Shown in pieces: positions 16,580 to 27,582 of a stretch of DNA of 42,611 nt; position 1 is the stretch's first letter, and every line of letters starts with the position of its first letter. Under the pieces are notes generated by a model. That model was not told the DNA's origin. It did not search any database and was given only the letters and a program-made list of their open reading frames with translations. A program made the position numbers and the translations under genes. Source of the DNA: Pleurobrachia bachei (Eukaryota; Ctenophora; Tentaculata; Cydippida; Pleurobrachiidae); assembly GCA_000695325.1 (NCBI GenBank), contig AVPN01000504.1, positions 1 through 42,611 on the forward strand. Reading direction: 5' to 3'.

Positions 16580-17141
16580 GGTGTGGCTATAAAAAGAGTT
16601 GGTTAAGTTAGTGAGGATAGGAAAGTGCAGATAGAAACTACAACTTTTAAAACAAAATACTTAGTGTTGGTATAATTCGCAATGTATAAAAAATATTAAT
16701 AACGAATTAAATAACGTTCTTACTTCTTACTTATACACAAACAAACCATAAATAATTAACTTTCTAATGTAATAAATTGTTTAAGTGACAAACCCCAAAA
16801 CCAAAAAATCCCACACAAACCGATTCTATCTATACTTTTGAAACCAGAAACGTCTTTTGTTACCTCACTTATAGATGAATTTGAGTCTTTTATATAAGTT
16901 GATCCGACCCAGCGGAATAAAACATGTGGGAGGGTTAAAAGAAGGTGAATTGTGAACCAGATTACTCCCATTTCTCAACAACCCAGTATTACTAAAGCTC
17001 CTAACCAGTCTCGAGCAGGAAACGACCGACACAAGTAAACAACCAATCGGAACTCGTTATTTATGTCACATGACTGGTTGTCAGCCAATCAGGGATCATT
17101 TCTTCCTGATTCGGTCGTTTGCTGGTCTCGAGAATAGAGAA
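16580..17141. other. Intergenic region between MINPP1 copy A stop and CWC22 start, with CCAAT boxes and an inverted repeat
   Basis: No credible gene. An acceptor-like ATAG ends 7 nt before the CWC22 ATG. Further upstream are two CCAAT motifs (17043-17047, 17085-17089) lying between an imperfect inverted repeat (17010-17029 and 17111-17132; shared arm TCGGTCGTTT and CTCGAG ends). This could be promoter sequence for CWC22, about 430-550 bp upstream of its start codon. A 71-codon frame at 16756-16971 has no recognisable features. Confidence 0.5.
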
Positions 17142-18831
17142 TTACATGTTCCAAACAGTCCTCCGTAGGTAGTCCAAGATTCCAATGGCCAGAAGAGTGA
17201 CAAGACTCAGCTGAAGTGAATACAGACTGATAAACCCGTAGGAGGTATCGGTGCAAATCTCCTCAAAATTACAACTCTCCGGGGGAAAGGTTTTCACCAA
17301 GGTTTCTAGTTTGCACGGGGAGGGGCAGGAAGGTAGTTCCACTTTATTTTCATTTAGGAACGCCTCAATAAACCGACCTTTCTCGCCAACACATTCTGAC
17401 GCAACGAGGAAGAAATTGCCTCCCAGGGGAGTGAGATCACCGAAGAATTCCCGGCTCCTCAGAGCGGATTTGGGCCTTATACCCTGGGTGATAAACCCAA
17501 TCTTGGCTAGGAGGGGGAATATGGTTTCAGTGTGGGCGAACTTTAGGCTGGCCCCGGTCCCAGTTTGGAGGAATTCTAGACCATCCTGGAGTAGGACACA
17601 ACTAGAATCCACTGCTTCAGGCATCATCTTACCAGCCCACCGAAGGAGATCAAGATAGAACGCGGTGATGTACAGATCGTCAGGAGAGGTGAAAACATCA
17701 CAAAAGTGGGAGTGGGAGTGAAGACGGGGGACTGCTGTTTCTAAAGCACAGATAATGTGAAGGGTAACCATATCAAACCCAGTGAGATCTACACCCAGCT
17801 TGTCCTGCATCCTCCTTCTCAGATTCCGCATCTGTTTGTGGTTTAACCACTCGTTCGGTTCCTTCTGCCACACCATCTTGGTGTTCTCCTTTTTCACATA
17901 GTTCTGACAGTCCTTGTAGTACCGGGTCAAGTGGTTGTCTAGATGGTTAAATCGTAACACCGGATATGATTCATCGTTTGATAAAGGAGCATAAACACCG
18001 CACATGTGCCCACAGTCTCTCTTGATGTCTTTTGTCGTGTGTTCGATTGTGGTGCCATTCTCGAGACGGAAGGTGTTTCCAAATACTCCGGACAGGAATG
18101 AGAGCCCGGAGCTGATACAGCGGCCCTTATAGGAGCTACCTACTTGGACAGTAGAGGGAGAGGAGAGGAGGTCAGGGAAGGCAGATTTAAATCGGATCCC
18201 TTGTGAATGGAGTTCTTCATAGCCCTCCAACACTAGGTCTTTGTTGCGCTTGTGGTGGTGAACGAAATCTAGAGGGAAGAGAGGGTTAGAAGCAGGAAAA
18301 TTTTAATGGGGGAACATCAAACTTGATTGGATTTTTGGTATTGAGTTCAAACTGTCAGTAGTATCAATCAGCCTAGTGCCTACCATAAATCCACTCGAGG
18401 TCAGGGTTGGGGTGTTTCTTAAAATGTGCTCGGAGTGCCTTTACCAAAAGATCTATCCTGGCTATCACTTTCTTTCCTATGTTCCTCGTACCATGGCGAT
18501 GTACACTAAAATATCGATGGGAGATATTAATGAATTCACACCTTTGAAAAGTTCACCAAACAGTTTATTTTCATTTCACCCATAATTATTTATCAAGAGG
18601 TGAAGTTGGGGGGTATCCGGTATATAGTTCCCTAAAAAGTATTCAGTGAATACGTATCTATAGAGAAAAAAAAACTTACCTATAGAGTGCCACTGGTTTA
18701 CACTCGAACTTGTGGGTGGTAATATCCCCAGCAACCACACTATACCGTGCCTTGCTGCCCCATGGGGTGTGCTCTGCACCCTGTTCCCCAGCTGTTGTGA
18801 GAGTGGTGAGAAGTAGGAGTAGGAACATCAT
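17142..18831 (-). CDS. MINPP1: Multiple inositol polyphosphate phosphatase (MINPP1-like), copy A, full length
   Basis: Histidine-acid-phosphatase-superfamily enzyme that removes phosphates from inositol polyphosphates in the secretory pathway. Three exons, 18680-18831, 18384-18505, 17142-18268, give 466 aa in consistent phase. Seen: an N-terminal hydrophobic signal peptide (MMFLLLLLTTLTTAG), the catalytic RHGTRN loop at residues 54-59, a cysteine-containing middle, a CDVF segment, and the proton-donor region FAHTET with HTE at residues 337-339 (the animal enzyme has HAE). The last ~25 residues are hydrophobic (LSLVTLLAIGILDYL), suggesting a C-terminal membrane anchor instead of the ER-retention tail of vertebrates. 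The start at 18831 overlaps the stop of a 4-codon upstream ORF. Exon 1, intron 1 and upstream DNA are identical to copy B; most of exon 3 differs slightly. Confidence 0.9.
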
Positions 18832-20390
18832 CACGTGGGAGACATGGGGGCTATAATTGGATATAGGAGTGTTAGATAACTAGGGAGTGAGGGAAATTTA
18901 TACGCATGTGATTTCAGCCCAATTTAACCCATTATATCAATGTACAGAAATAAAGAAGAAAAACATACAAACAATCTCTCAAACACACATAATGCATCAC
19001 ACCGTATCTTTAGCCTGAGTCCGTTGCCACGCAATGGTTGCTATGTACTGCGGTATAGTCGGTACAACCCGCACGGGCATCTCCCACGTTAAGATTCCGC
19101 ATCTGTTTGTGGTTTAACCACTCGTTCGGTTCCTTCTGCCAAACCATCTTGGTGTTCTCCTTCTTCACATAGTTCTGACAGTCCTTGTAGTACCGGGTCA
19201 AGTGGTTATCAAGGTGGTTAAACCGCAATACTGGATATGATTCATCGTTTGATAAAGGAGCATAAACACCGCACATGTGCCCGCAGTCTCTCTTGATGTC
19301 TTTTGTCGTGTGTTCGATTGTGGTGCCGTTCTCGAGACGGAAGGTGTTTCCAAATACTCCAGAAAGAAATGAGAGACCCGAGCTGATACAGCGGCCCTTG
19401 TAGGAACTACCTACTTGGACAGAAGAGGGAGAGGAGAGGAGCTCAGGGAAGGCAGATTTAAATCGGATACCCTGTGAGTGGAGCTCTTCGTAGCCCTCTA
19501 GCACTAGGTCCTTGTTGCGCTTGTGGTGATGAACGAAATCTAGAGAGAAGGGGTTAGAGGGATAGATAGCATGGAATATGAGGGAGAATCATATGTGATA
19601 GGATACATTTTCAGTTTCAATCAGCCTACCATAAAAAAGCTAAGAAGTGAAAGAACATTGGAAATCAAGAAAATCAGCCTACCATAAATCCACTCGAGAT
19701 CAGGGTTGGGGTGTTTCTTGAAATGTGCCCGGAGTGCCTTTACCAAAAGATCTATCCTGGCTATCACTTTCTTTCCTATGTTCCTCGTACCATGGCGATG
19801 TACACTAAAATATCGATGGGAGATATTAATGAATTCACACCTTTGAAAAGTTCACCAAACAGTTTATTTTCATTTCACCCATAATTATTTATCAAGAGGT
19901 GAAGTTGGGGGGTATCCGGTATATAGTTCCCTAAAAAGTATTCAGTGAATACGTATCTATAGAGAAAAAAAAACTTACCTATAGAGTGCCACTGGTTTAC
20001 ACTCGAACTTGTGGGTGGTAATATCCCCAGCAACCACACTATACCGTGCCTTGCTGCCCCATGGGGTGTGCTCTGCACCCTGTTCCCCAGCTGTTGTGAG
20101 AGTGGTGAGAAGTAGGAGTAGGAACATCATCACGTGGGAGACATGGGGGCTATAATTGGATATAGGAGTGTTAGATAACTAGGGAGTGAGGGAAATTTAT
20201 ACGCATGTGATTTCAGCCCAATTTAACCCATTATATCAATGTACAGAAATAAAGAAGAAAAACATACAAACAATCTCTCAAACACACATAATGCATCACA
20301 CCGTATCTTTAGCCTGAGTCCGTTGCCACGCAATGGTTGCTATGTACTGCGGTATAGTCGGTACAACCCGCACGGGCATCTCCCACGTTA
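17821..20390. repeat. Tandem duplication of MINPP1 5' half plus RGP1 3' tail (units 17821-19091 and 19092-20390)
   Basis: Unit A runs from within MINPP1 exon 3, through exons 2 and 1, into a copy of the last ~94 bases of RGP1 (18998-19091). Unit B repeats this from 19092, ending in the genuine RGP1 tail (20297-20390). The junction at 19091/19092 joins ...CCCACGTTA to AGATTCCGCA, with about one base of shared sequence. From about 18431/19730 to the unit ends (roughly 660 bp) the two copies appear identical. Exon 3 and intron 2 show many differences, and intron 2 differs in length by 28 bp. Confidence 0.93.
19010..20130 (-). pseudogene. MINPP1-like copy B, truncated chimera ending in out-of-frame RGP1 tail
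   Basis: Exons 19979-20130, 19683-19804 and 19010-19539 keep the same phases as copy A and the RHGTRN loop. After ...NHKQMRNL the reading frame crosses the duplication junction and reads the copied RGP1 3' end in the wrong frame for 26 residues before a stop. The predicted product is about 267 aa. It has the signal peptide and nucleophile histidine, but it lacks the whole C-terminal half, including the HTE proton donor and membrane anchor. It cannot be a complete phosphatase. The intact 5' end means it could still be transcribed and secreted; pseudogene is the cautious call. Confidence 0.85.
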
Positions 20391-22111
20391 AAGTAGAAAC
20401 AGGAACGCTCTGTAGGGGTCTCCACTCACAATCACTCCCAATCTCACCACTAACCAGATTGTTCCCCAAATCAACCAACTCCCCCGAGGATTGCAGCTGA
20501 GAGATGAGAAACTCAAAGTGTACTTGCCATCGAACCAGAACTAGATTTGTGGAGAAAGAGTTGACAACGTTGAGAGGGATGTGAAGTGAAGCCGAGGTAG
20601 ATGCAGTGTGGATACAGTTGATGGTTGTAACATCGTGTGTTGTAAACCGACTGTCTGTTTCAGGGATTGTCTCGTGTTCCGGTGATATTGTCTCCATTGC
20701 TTGGAGTTTTAGTGTCACCTGTTATAGAGATCTCATTAGGTGACAAACATTTAAATGATTAAGATGTCGTCGACAAAAGAACTCTGAATTTTCCAACAAA
20801 AAATGTCATGAGCCAAGACTGCGGAGGTATTAAGTGTAGAACATAGAATGTGATATAATTGCCGACTAACCTGAACACAAGAGACATCCCCGAATTCCAG
20901 ACCTACTTCTATGGGGTCACCTAGCCTGTACGCAGAGCGAGACAACCTAACAACACACACCAACCCCGCATTTGTCTTAACCTCAAAACTACGAGATTTC
21001 TTGCAGCACAGCGACTGAGGAGAGAGAGGAAGGGGCTAGGTGTTTGAAAGTAAATGTTTATCATCCATCAAAAACCGAATCGCTGGTCATTTTAGATCAA
21101 GCAACAACAAAAACAAGGTCTACTTGCACTTGGGGCTTTACAAACCTGGACTTTGTCCATAAAAATATCTTCAAAATTAATTGTTGGTTCCTTCTTAGCG
21201 AAGGGATGGTCCTTTACAGTAGAGGATGGACCATTAGTATGACTGATGCCTGTAAATAGTTGTGAGTTAGCTAAGGGTTACCGGATGGACTGTTTATAGT
21301 TAAAATATGCCAAACAGAATTAAACGAATTACTTTAGTTAAAACTGTCAACTTACCAGGTAGGTTAATAATTCTAATTGGTAGACTAATCAAGGACACCG
21401 GTCTGTTGACTCTCTGCAGGCCAACAAGTACTAAGTAGCTATACTTAATATAAGAGCCACGGTAGGAGGGAGGTAAGTGGATCGGAACGGTTCCACTGAA
21501 CGTAAAAACCTGCAATAAGAGACGGAGTTTAATGCGCGTAAAATTGGAATGCTGATGGAGTGTCCTTTTGTCACAACAGAGTGGATTAGCATTGCGCGCT
21601 CCAGAAAGAGAGGTTGGCAATGGGCAACACGGGGCAAGAATATTCGGTGCTGGGAGGTCAGCTGTTTTCACTGCCAAAATGGACATACTTTTGTTGAATT
21701 TGGCGGCATTTCAAGATCACAAAACAGGATATCCGGGTCTGAGGAGAAGAATCCGTCATTAGATCCGTGCCTGGTGAGGGAGGAGGAAGAGAGAGATGCA
21801 GGGGAGGATGTGTGGGGGTGAGCCTCTCGTGCTACTACCACTCTCCTTTCATCTACCCTGGGGAGAGAGAGAGACAATTTTAATACCCCTTTTTGGGGGA
21901 AGTGAAAGAAAGAAAACATACCCTTTTGAGGGAACACAGATCAATCAATGTAATCACTACATACTAACTTGAGGTGACCAGATATTTGGCCAGTAGCCCA
22001 TGCCAGTCTATCCGGTTCATCATTAGGATTGTGTAACGTAACCACACATTTGATGGTTTTACCCACTATAAAAACACCCCCACCATCAACCGTCAACTGC
22101 ACGTCTATCAT
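20296..22111 (-). CDS. RGP1: RGP1 homologue, Rab6 GEF complex partner protein 2
   Basis: Partner of RIC1 in the Golgi guanine-nucleotide exchange factor for Rab6; arrestin-like fold. Six exons: 21969-22111, 21689-21857, 21356-21509, 21146-21249, 20871-21014, 20296-20718, giving 378 aa (human about 390) with agreeing phases. Seen: N-terminal MIDVQLTVDGGGVFIVGKTI matching the human MIEV...GPVFLAGE, DPDILFCDLEMPP, PPSYRGSYIKYSYLVLVGLQ RVNRPV, AYRLGDPIEVGLEFGD, HIPLNVVNSFSTNLVLVRWQ VHFEF and a terminal LTWEMPVRVVPT. TTTAG ends directly at the ATG, with no 5' UTR after a presumed acceptor. Its 3' tail was copied in the MINPP1 duplication just downstream. Confidence 0.93.
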
Positions 22112-22474
22112 CTAAACACCATATTTCGTCTTTATACACTGTCCACTACATTACATTCCTTTGGAGAGAGGGATAGATGAGAGGGATGTACATGAGAAAA
22201 GTACACGGTTTTTAAACAGACATACATGCACACATTGTTTTTAAGACTCACGAGAGATGTGAATATTTGATCGACGCAATAACTTAGAACATTGGTACCT
22301 TTCACAGTGAATAACTTCTAATTAGAAGATACTTAGAGGGAACAATAGGTATACAAAACACACACGCATTTCACTCTCAATAATGACCCAATCAACCTCA
22401 ATTCCCTATCTCTCTTTCTCTCTCAAAGAGTACATCTTCTCCCATCTATTTACACGAAAAGACCTCTCTCTCCT
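22112..22474. other. Intergenic region between NDUFA13 and RGP1
   Basis: 363 bp with no reading frame of note. It contains an AT-rich centre and a pyrimidine-rich stretch (TCTCTTTCTCTCTC near 22410) next to the NDUFA13 stop. Upstream of RGP1 a TTTAG abuts the ATG. Confidence 0.5.
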
Positions 22475-23721
22475 CTAATCCAGCTCGGGCATGAAACAAT
22501 CCAAATCTCGCATTCTCTGGTTAGAGATTTCTCGTGATTGATCCTCAAAGTCGTCCTGTTGCCAGTAATAGTTGGTGAACAGGTCATTTCGGCTGTACCG
22601 AGATGGCTCGCCTAGTAGGGGGGGTTGATAAGAGCAGGTGAGACAGTTAATTGAGAGGGTGAAAATGTATAGTTGCAGCATTTCGAAACTGTTACAAACA
22701 AGTTACAAACAATTAACAAACATGCTACAAGCATGTTATAAACAAGTTACAAACATGTTACAAACATGTTACAAACACATTACAACAACTCTCACCTCCC
22801 AATGATACCCTCTCATCGTCAGTGAGCAGTACCCGAAGTTCCCGAGAGGAGTAAGGGACAAACAGATCTTCCCTCAACATTGTCCTCCTGTGAACATCCC
22901 ACTCATCCCCAACCAAGAGTTTCAAATCGCTCTCGTGCTGTTTCCTGGCACGTACCATTCTGAAAATGAGCAGTGACAATTAGTGAGCAGTGAGCAGAGT
23001 GGTCTCAAGTCTACTTCATGTGGATAAGTTACTCATGTCGCCACATGTGGTGCCATATCGTCTGTTTTAGTGAGCGGTAATAATTAGGGTGGGGTATACT
23101 TCATTCGGTGTGAACGAAAGAAGGAGTAACTAATGGAGTGGTAAACTCTGTGATGACGTCACCGGTCACAAGACCTTATGACGTCATAATATTTAGTGCC
23201 TTTTTAGGCAAGAGCCGTGCTAACTCACCGTCTGTCCTCTTCAGCCATGAGGAACGGGGTCATCCTACTCTGCATCCAGTAATAGTGAGACTTGTTTACC
23301 CTTCAGAGAGGAAAAGGGGGACATAAGTAAAAGTGGGACTTGTTGATCATTGTTTGGGGCGAAAGGGGGGAATTGTATAAGGAGAGATCAGAGAGGAAAT
23401 GCAAGGATGCGGTATTATATACTGACAACTAGTAGTTATCAGTCTTCAGTTCGCAGCTGCATAGAGCAGAGAAACTCCTACAATCTCGTAGTGCTGTAAG
23501 TTGTTGACCTAGTAGTTTTTGCTCCTAAAATACTTTGTTACTTACGTTGCCTCAAATCGGGTAAGCATGGTTTTGTAGATGCAGTAGATACTGCCACCCA
23601 AGTAGACGGAGGCAAGGAAGTAGCCTGGTATAGTTCGTTTTGGGGCGTATCGCTTCCAGTGAATGGGCGCATAGCCCTTCGCAGGAGGCATATCTTGCCT
23701 CACTGCTACCTGTCTCGACAT
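22475..23721 (-). CDS. NDUFA13: NADH dehydrogenase 1 alpha subcomplex subunit 13 (GRIM-19)
   Basis: Accessory subunit of mitochondrial complex I with one membrane helix. Four exons: 23546-23721, 23229-23267 (39 bp), 22796-22959, 22475-22611; 171 aa, phases agree. Seen: RQDMPPAKGYAPIHWKRYAP, matching the family's [20 protein letters not shown], a single TM segment (IPGYFLASVYLGGSIYCIY), a charged helix, and RRTMLREDLFV, matching RRTLQMLREN. The C-terminal ~45 residues (from GEPSRYSRNDLF) are acidic and do not resemble the human tail, so the protein is about 27 aa longer than the human one. CTCTAG ends 2 nt before the ATG. Intron 3 contains an 11-bp minisatellite. Confidence 0.9.
22687..22788. 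repeat. Minisatellite in NDUFA13 intron 3
   Basis: About eight imperfect copies of an 11-bp unit close to GTTACAAACAT, just before the donor-side exon boundary. Pure copies are near 22,750-22,775. It fills most of the intron. Confidence 0.85.
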
Positions 23722-24414
23722 GCCTAGAGTGAAATTTATCAGAGATGAAAGAGGGAGATTTTGCATGCCTAGAGAAAGGTGAACCGTGAGGGGTTTATCA
23801 GCTCTTGAAACAGGGATATTCTACTATTCGACCCACCCCAGGGATCAAGGAGAGAGAGCATGAGGATTCTACTGAACCTGCTCTAACTATATTTTAATTT
23901 TCCTCCCCTCCAATTAGAATCAATGTACGTTACCCCTATCCCCATACCATAAGAGGGACTTATGAAAACAATGAAAGCATGCAACGGCGATTTTCAACGT
24001 AACGAGATGCACAAAGCCAGAGGGGTTTGATTTAGTGACCCTCGACTTTTTAAAGGGAAGTAGAAAGATAGAGAGCCAGACAGTAGAAGAGGTAAGAACA
24101 TAAACAAGGAAAACTGCGTGGTGTTGTGTTAATTAAATATAATACAACTCAAACTAAACATAGATATAACGCATCAAATAAGGTTTTCAAAAGTTTACAC
24201 ATTGATTGTTACTAGTCATACTGAAAATCTGCTTTAACATAAATGTTCCTGAATGAAAAGTGTTATAATATAATATTGTGCAGACGTGAATAAGAAGTGA
24301 CTGGAACATGTTGTAAGCGAAAAAAGGTCAAAATTAAAAATCCCCAATACCAACAAACACACGACACCCCATCTCTCAATAATAAATCAGTTCAGTTCAG
24401 AATATGTTGTCCCC
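23722..24414. other. Intergenic region upstream of NDUFA13
   Basis: About 690 bp, AT-rich, with no supported gene. CTCTAG directly precedes the NDUFA13 start. Confidence 0.5.
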
Positions 24415-26832
24415 TCATTTGGTTCTCCTTCTCTTTGGGCTAGGCCGAGAAAGTAGTTGTGCACGGAGTTGTTGTTGGATGAGTGCAGAAGTCTCTGTGA
24501 GGTCCGCCTTCCGTTCAGCAGAGAGAGGCTGTAGTAAACCATTCCTCGCCTCCTCTCGCTCTTTCTTGGTCAACTGGGAAAGAAGTGCGGGTAGTTAGAA
24601 AGCATAAATCTATCTTTGAAAAATTCAGTCACTTTTAGAATAAAATTTTCAGTCACTTTTAGCATAAATTCAGCAAACCACACATAATTATAAATGGTGT
24701 CTTACAAAATTACCTTTGAGGTGCTGCTCTCGTACTGTTCCCTTGCCTTGAGATATGATAACTTCTGCTTTTCCATAATGAGGCGGATCACACACTCGGG
24801 AAGGATCACGTCAAGGCTGAAGGTTGGTGACAGGTCTTTGTGACTGAAAATATAGGTCATTGATAAGACCCTAACTGTAATATTTTATGGTGGTAAAACT
24901 TTTTGGTTCACAATATCCAGATTGACTAAGAAAGGGTGATTGAAAAATATTTTAGATCACCCTAATTTTAAAAAAACCTGACAAACTTACTCATTCGCCA
25001 GTTTAAGTTGGAGCGTCTGTACAGCATCAATAATCCTCTGCTCCTGAAGTTGCGTCTTGGCGAAACCCCCAAAAAGGGGACTGGAACCAACAACAGGGAC
25101 CTTCTTCAGGTAATGGGACTTTAATCGACCCTTCAAAATATCGGTTAGGATTTTCATCCCCTTTTTCTCTATTAAGAACACGAGTTGGTTTCTGCCCATT
25201 CTGGGTGAAACTGGTTCCTCGGCTGTAGCGTACACCCTGGGGGATGAAAGGGGTTAAATCTGAGAACTACTGGACGTCTTATCCAATCGAATTGCCGAAT
25301 ATTGTAATACAGGGTGAATAATCTGAACTAACTAACCCATTGTTGAAGTTGAGGTGTATCAACGGTACCCTCTCACTCCCGTGATGCTTGACAAAAGCTT
25401 CATGGGCCTCCCTGTACGCCTGTTTAAAGCCTCCTGACAGAGGGGAATTTATCCCGCTGTCCACATGACCTGCATACCCAGGGCAGTCAAAGTGTGACAC
25501 TTTTGATACCTCCGTCCTTATAGCTGGTCCTTCACATTGAATGTAATCCAACCAGGCGAAACCAGACTGTATCTCAACAATCTAGAGAGGGAAATCTGGA
25601 GTTATGAAACTATTTTATAAACAATGAGCTCAAATCTGAATCCTTTGAAAACCGGTATATACATATGTAGGTAAACTCTGTTCAAATCTGATACCTTAGC
25701 TGGCCATGTGGGATGTCTTCTGTATTTGCCCCACACGATATCTCCAACACTAAACCCACTGCAGTTTATATTCTCAGTTTTCCTTCTTTTACCTGATCTG
25801 GGAGATGTTGGTGTTAAATCGAGAATTAACGGGAAATCTACAGGTATGCAGCCTGCTATGATTTTATCTCGCAAATTCTTGCATAATATTTAATCCTTAC
25901 AAATTAATCCTAATCAGATTCGTATTCGCAGTCATAATAATAATAATATACGGGGTTTTGCTATATCACCCAGGCAAAACAGGGCTAGAACAGACGAGCT
26001 GGCTCTGATACTGATCCACATCAGAGCGATATGGACTATATTATTAAAAGGATATTCCGGGTGCGGTTATAACATTTCGGGAACATTTCTAGACTTATTA
26101 ATGTCGGTATGTGACCCAGGTTTATTCAGAATAATCTTATCAGGCCGTATTTTTTGTCTTGTTTGCTGTAACTGATTTAAAATCTCACACTGTCTACTTA
26201 GTTTTTAATTCCAAGGTTACCTGGTCGAGGGGGTGCCAGGTGTTACCAGTTTCGTCTCTAAAATCCCTTCCGAGGCCTTATCCAGGATCTTGTTCATCTC
26301 AATTTTAGCAGCCTCCCAATCTGTATCCTTCTGGGCTTCTTTCTGGTAAAATGAGAGAGATCAATCACCAAGAATTTACTCCGATATATCGGTTCGATAG
26401 ATCGTGGTTTCGGTAAATTGCATTCTGACTGCTGTGTTATAGTGGCAACGAAAACAACACATGGAGTTGGCCATGAGTTGTTAAATTATGTTCTAACCCT
26501 CCTTTACATTTGTAAAGACGGAGCGCACTGAAAGAGGGTCGAGCAATGCATGCCAGGCCATGAGTTGACCGTGGTTAGAAGATACATACCTCATGAACTG
26601 AATCAGCGGTGTAGAGCTCAACCTTCTTAGCCTGGACAGAACCCTTGCTGCCTGGCTTCCCCAATACCCTCACCATCACCGTCTGATCTCTGAGCACGGA
26701 CGTCACTAGTCCTGGCCACATGGTCATAGAGTTAGAGGTAGTGGCCCAAACGAGGTCTCCCTTCACAGGGGCTAGATCCGCTGACTCATCATCCAGGAAG
26801 CTCGCATCTAGCAGGTCTTCATCATCGGACAT
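24415..26832 (-). CDS. PWWP3A: PWWP-domain protein related to PWWP3A/MUM1 (chromatin/DNA repair)
   Basis: Exons: 26590-26832, 26221-26342, about 25695-25870, 25337-25581, 24991-25236, 24714-24843, 24415-24573. The first holds an acidic N-terminus and a PWWP-like segment (VKGDLVWATTSNSMTMWPGL). The third and fourth hold a second PWWP (VGDIVWGKYRRHPTWPAKV, then SHFDCPGY). Towards the end SLDVILPECVIRLI matches the C-terminal LDVLLPEAIICAI of human PWWP3A/MUM1, and YATAEEPVSPRMGRNQ resembles its YYAADISYPVRKSIQQ. The C-terminus is basic (SPKRRRTK). PWWP3A is recruited to damaged chromatin through 53BP1. The join between exons 2 and 3 is unresolved: exon 2 ends in phase 2 and no acceptor that fits is clear, so the real boundary or an extra exon needs transcript data. 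No acceptor-like AG lies near the ATG, unlike its neighbours. Confidence 0.7.
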
Positions 26833-27582
26833 GCCAGGAACGGAGAGAGAGAGAAGAGGAACGGTAGGAGCGAACAGGAACGTTGGAGGTAGGAGCTCTC
26901 TTTCTCTCAGACGAAGAGGAACGTTGGAGCTATCAGCAACAGGGTATCTTCGTGCAGAAAATGAGGAAATCAGATACTTTCCAGTGAGGCAGACAATGTG
27001 TTTAAAGTAGAGCTGGCTAGGAGAACAACGCTAAATATAGGGATAGTGGGCGTTAGAGTGTCTAATGATGCGTAACAGTTGCATGTGAACTGGTATATAT
27101 GAGAAGAGAGGGAATGGGCAACTCGAGACATATTGTGGGTACGTGGGCATGGGAAACTGAGAAGACGTGTTGTCTCTGATAAGTCTAATGAGTCTAATGT
27201 TCCAATTAAGACACGCAGATAAACACGATAATCTTTAGTTACCAGAGAGATCTAATTATAAGCAGTTAAAAATTTGGATAAAAACTTCTTTTTCTCATCA
27301 TCTTATTATCTGAATATAAAAGGTGTAAAAGACAAAAGCGATTTACCGGAGGCTATGTACATATTACAGTACAGCAAGAGAAACACACACGAACACGGAA
27401 ATATTACACACTTCACTCAACAGTCTCTCTTTCTCTCTCCTTTTCTCCCTCTCCTTCTCTAATATATATCTCTCCCCCTCTCTAATGACTAATCTCTATC
27501 TCTCCCTCTCTTCAATGTTTGCTACCATAAATAGATAAATTTACCAGATTTCCCCCAACTATAAATTAATCCCCTTCACTCA
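26833..27582. other. Intergenic region upstream of the PWWP gene; start of the ~4 kb duplication
   Basis: The duplicated unit begins at 26870, 38 bp before the PWWP start codon. It therefore includes this gene's upstream DNA, which reappears as an orphan at 30910-31290. The rest is AT-rich with CT/TC microsatellite runs (27421-27510) next to the SFXN stop. No gene seen. Confidence 0.7.

Noticed and set aside
16756-16971. 71-codon minus-strand frame upstream of CWC22
   Set aside because: AT-rich, no recognisable domain, no supporting splice or start context.
22687-22788. Regular short repeats that could suggest a CRISPR array
   Set aside because: Eukaryotic intron, directly abutting 11-bp units without spacers.
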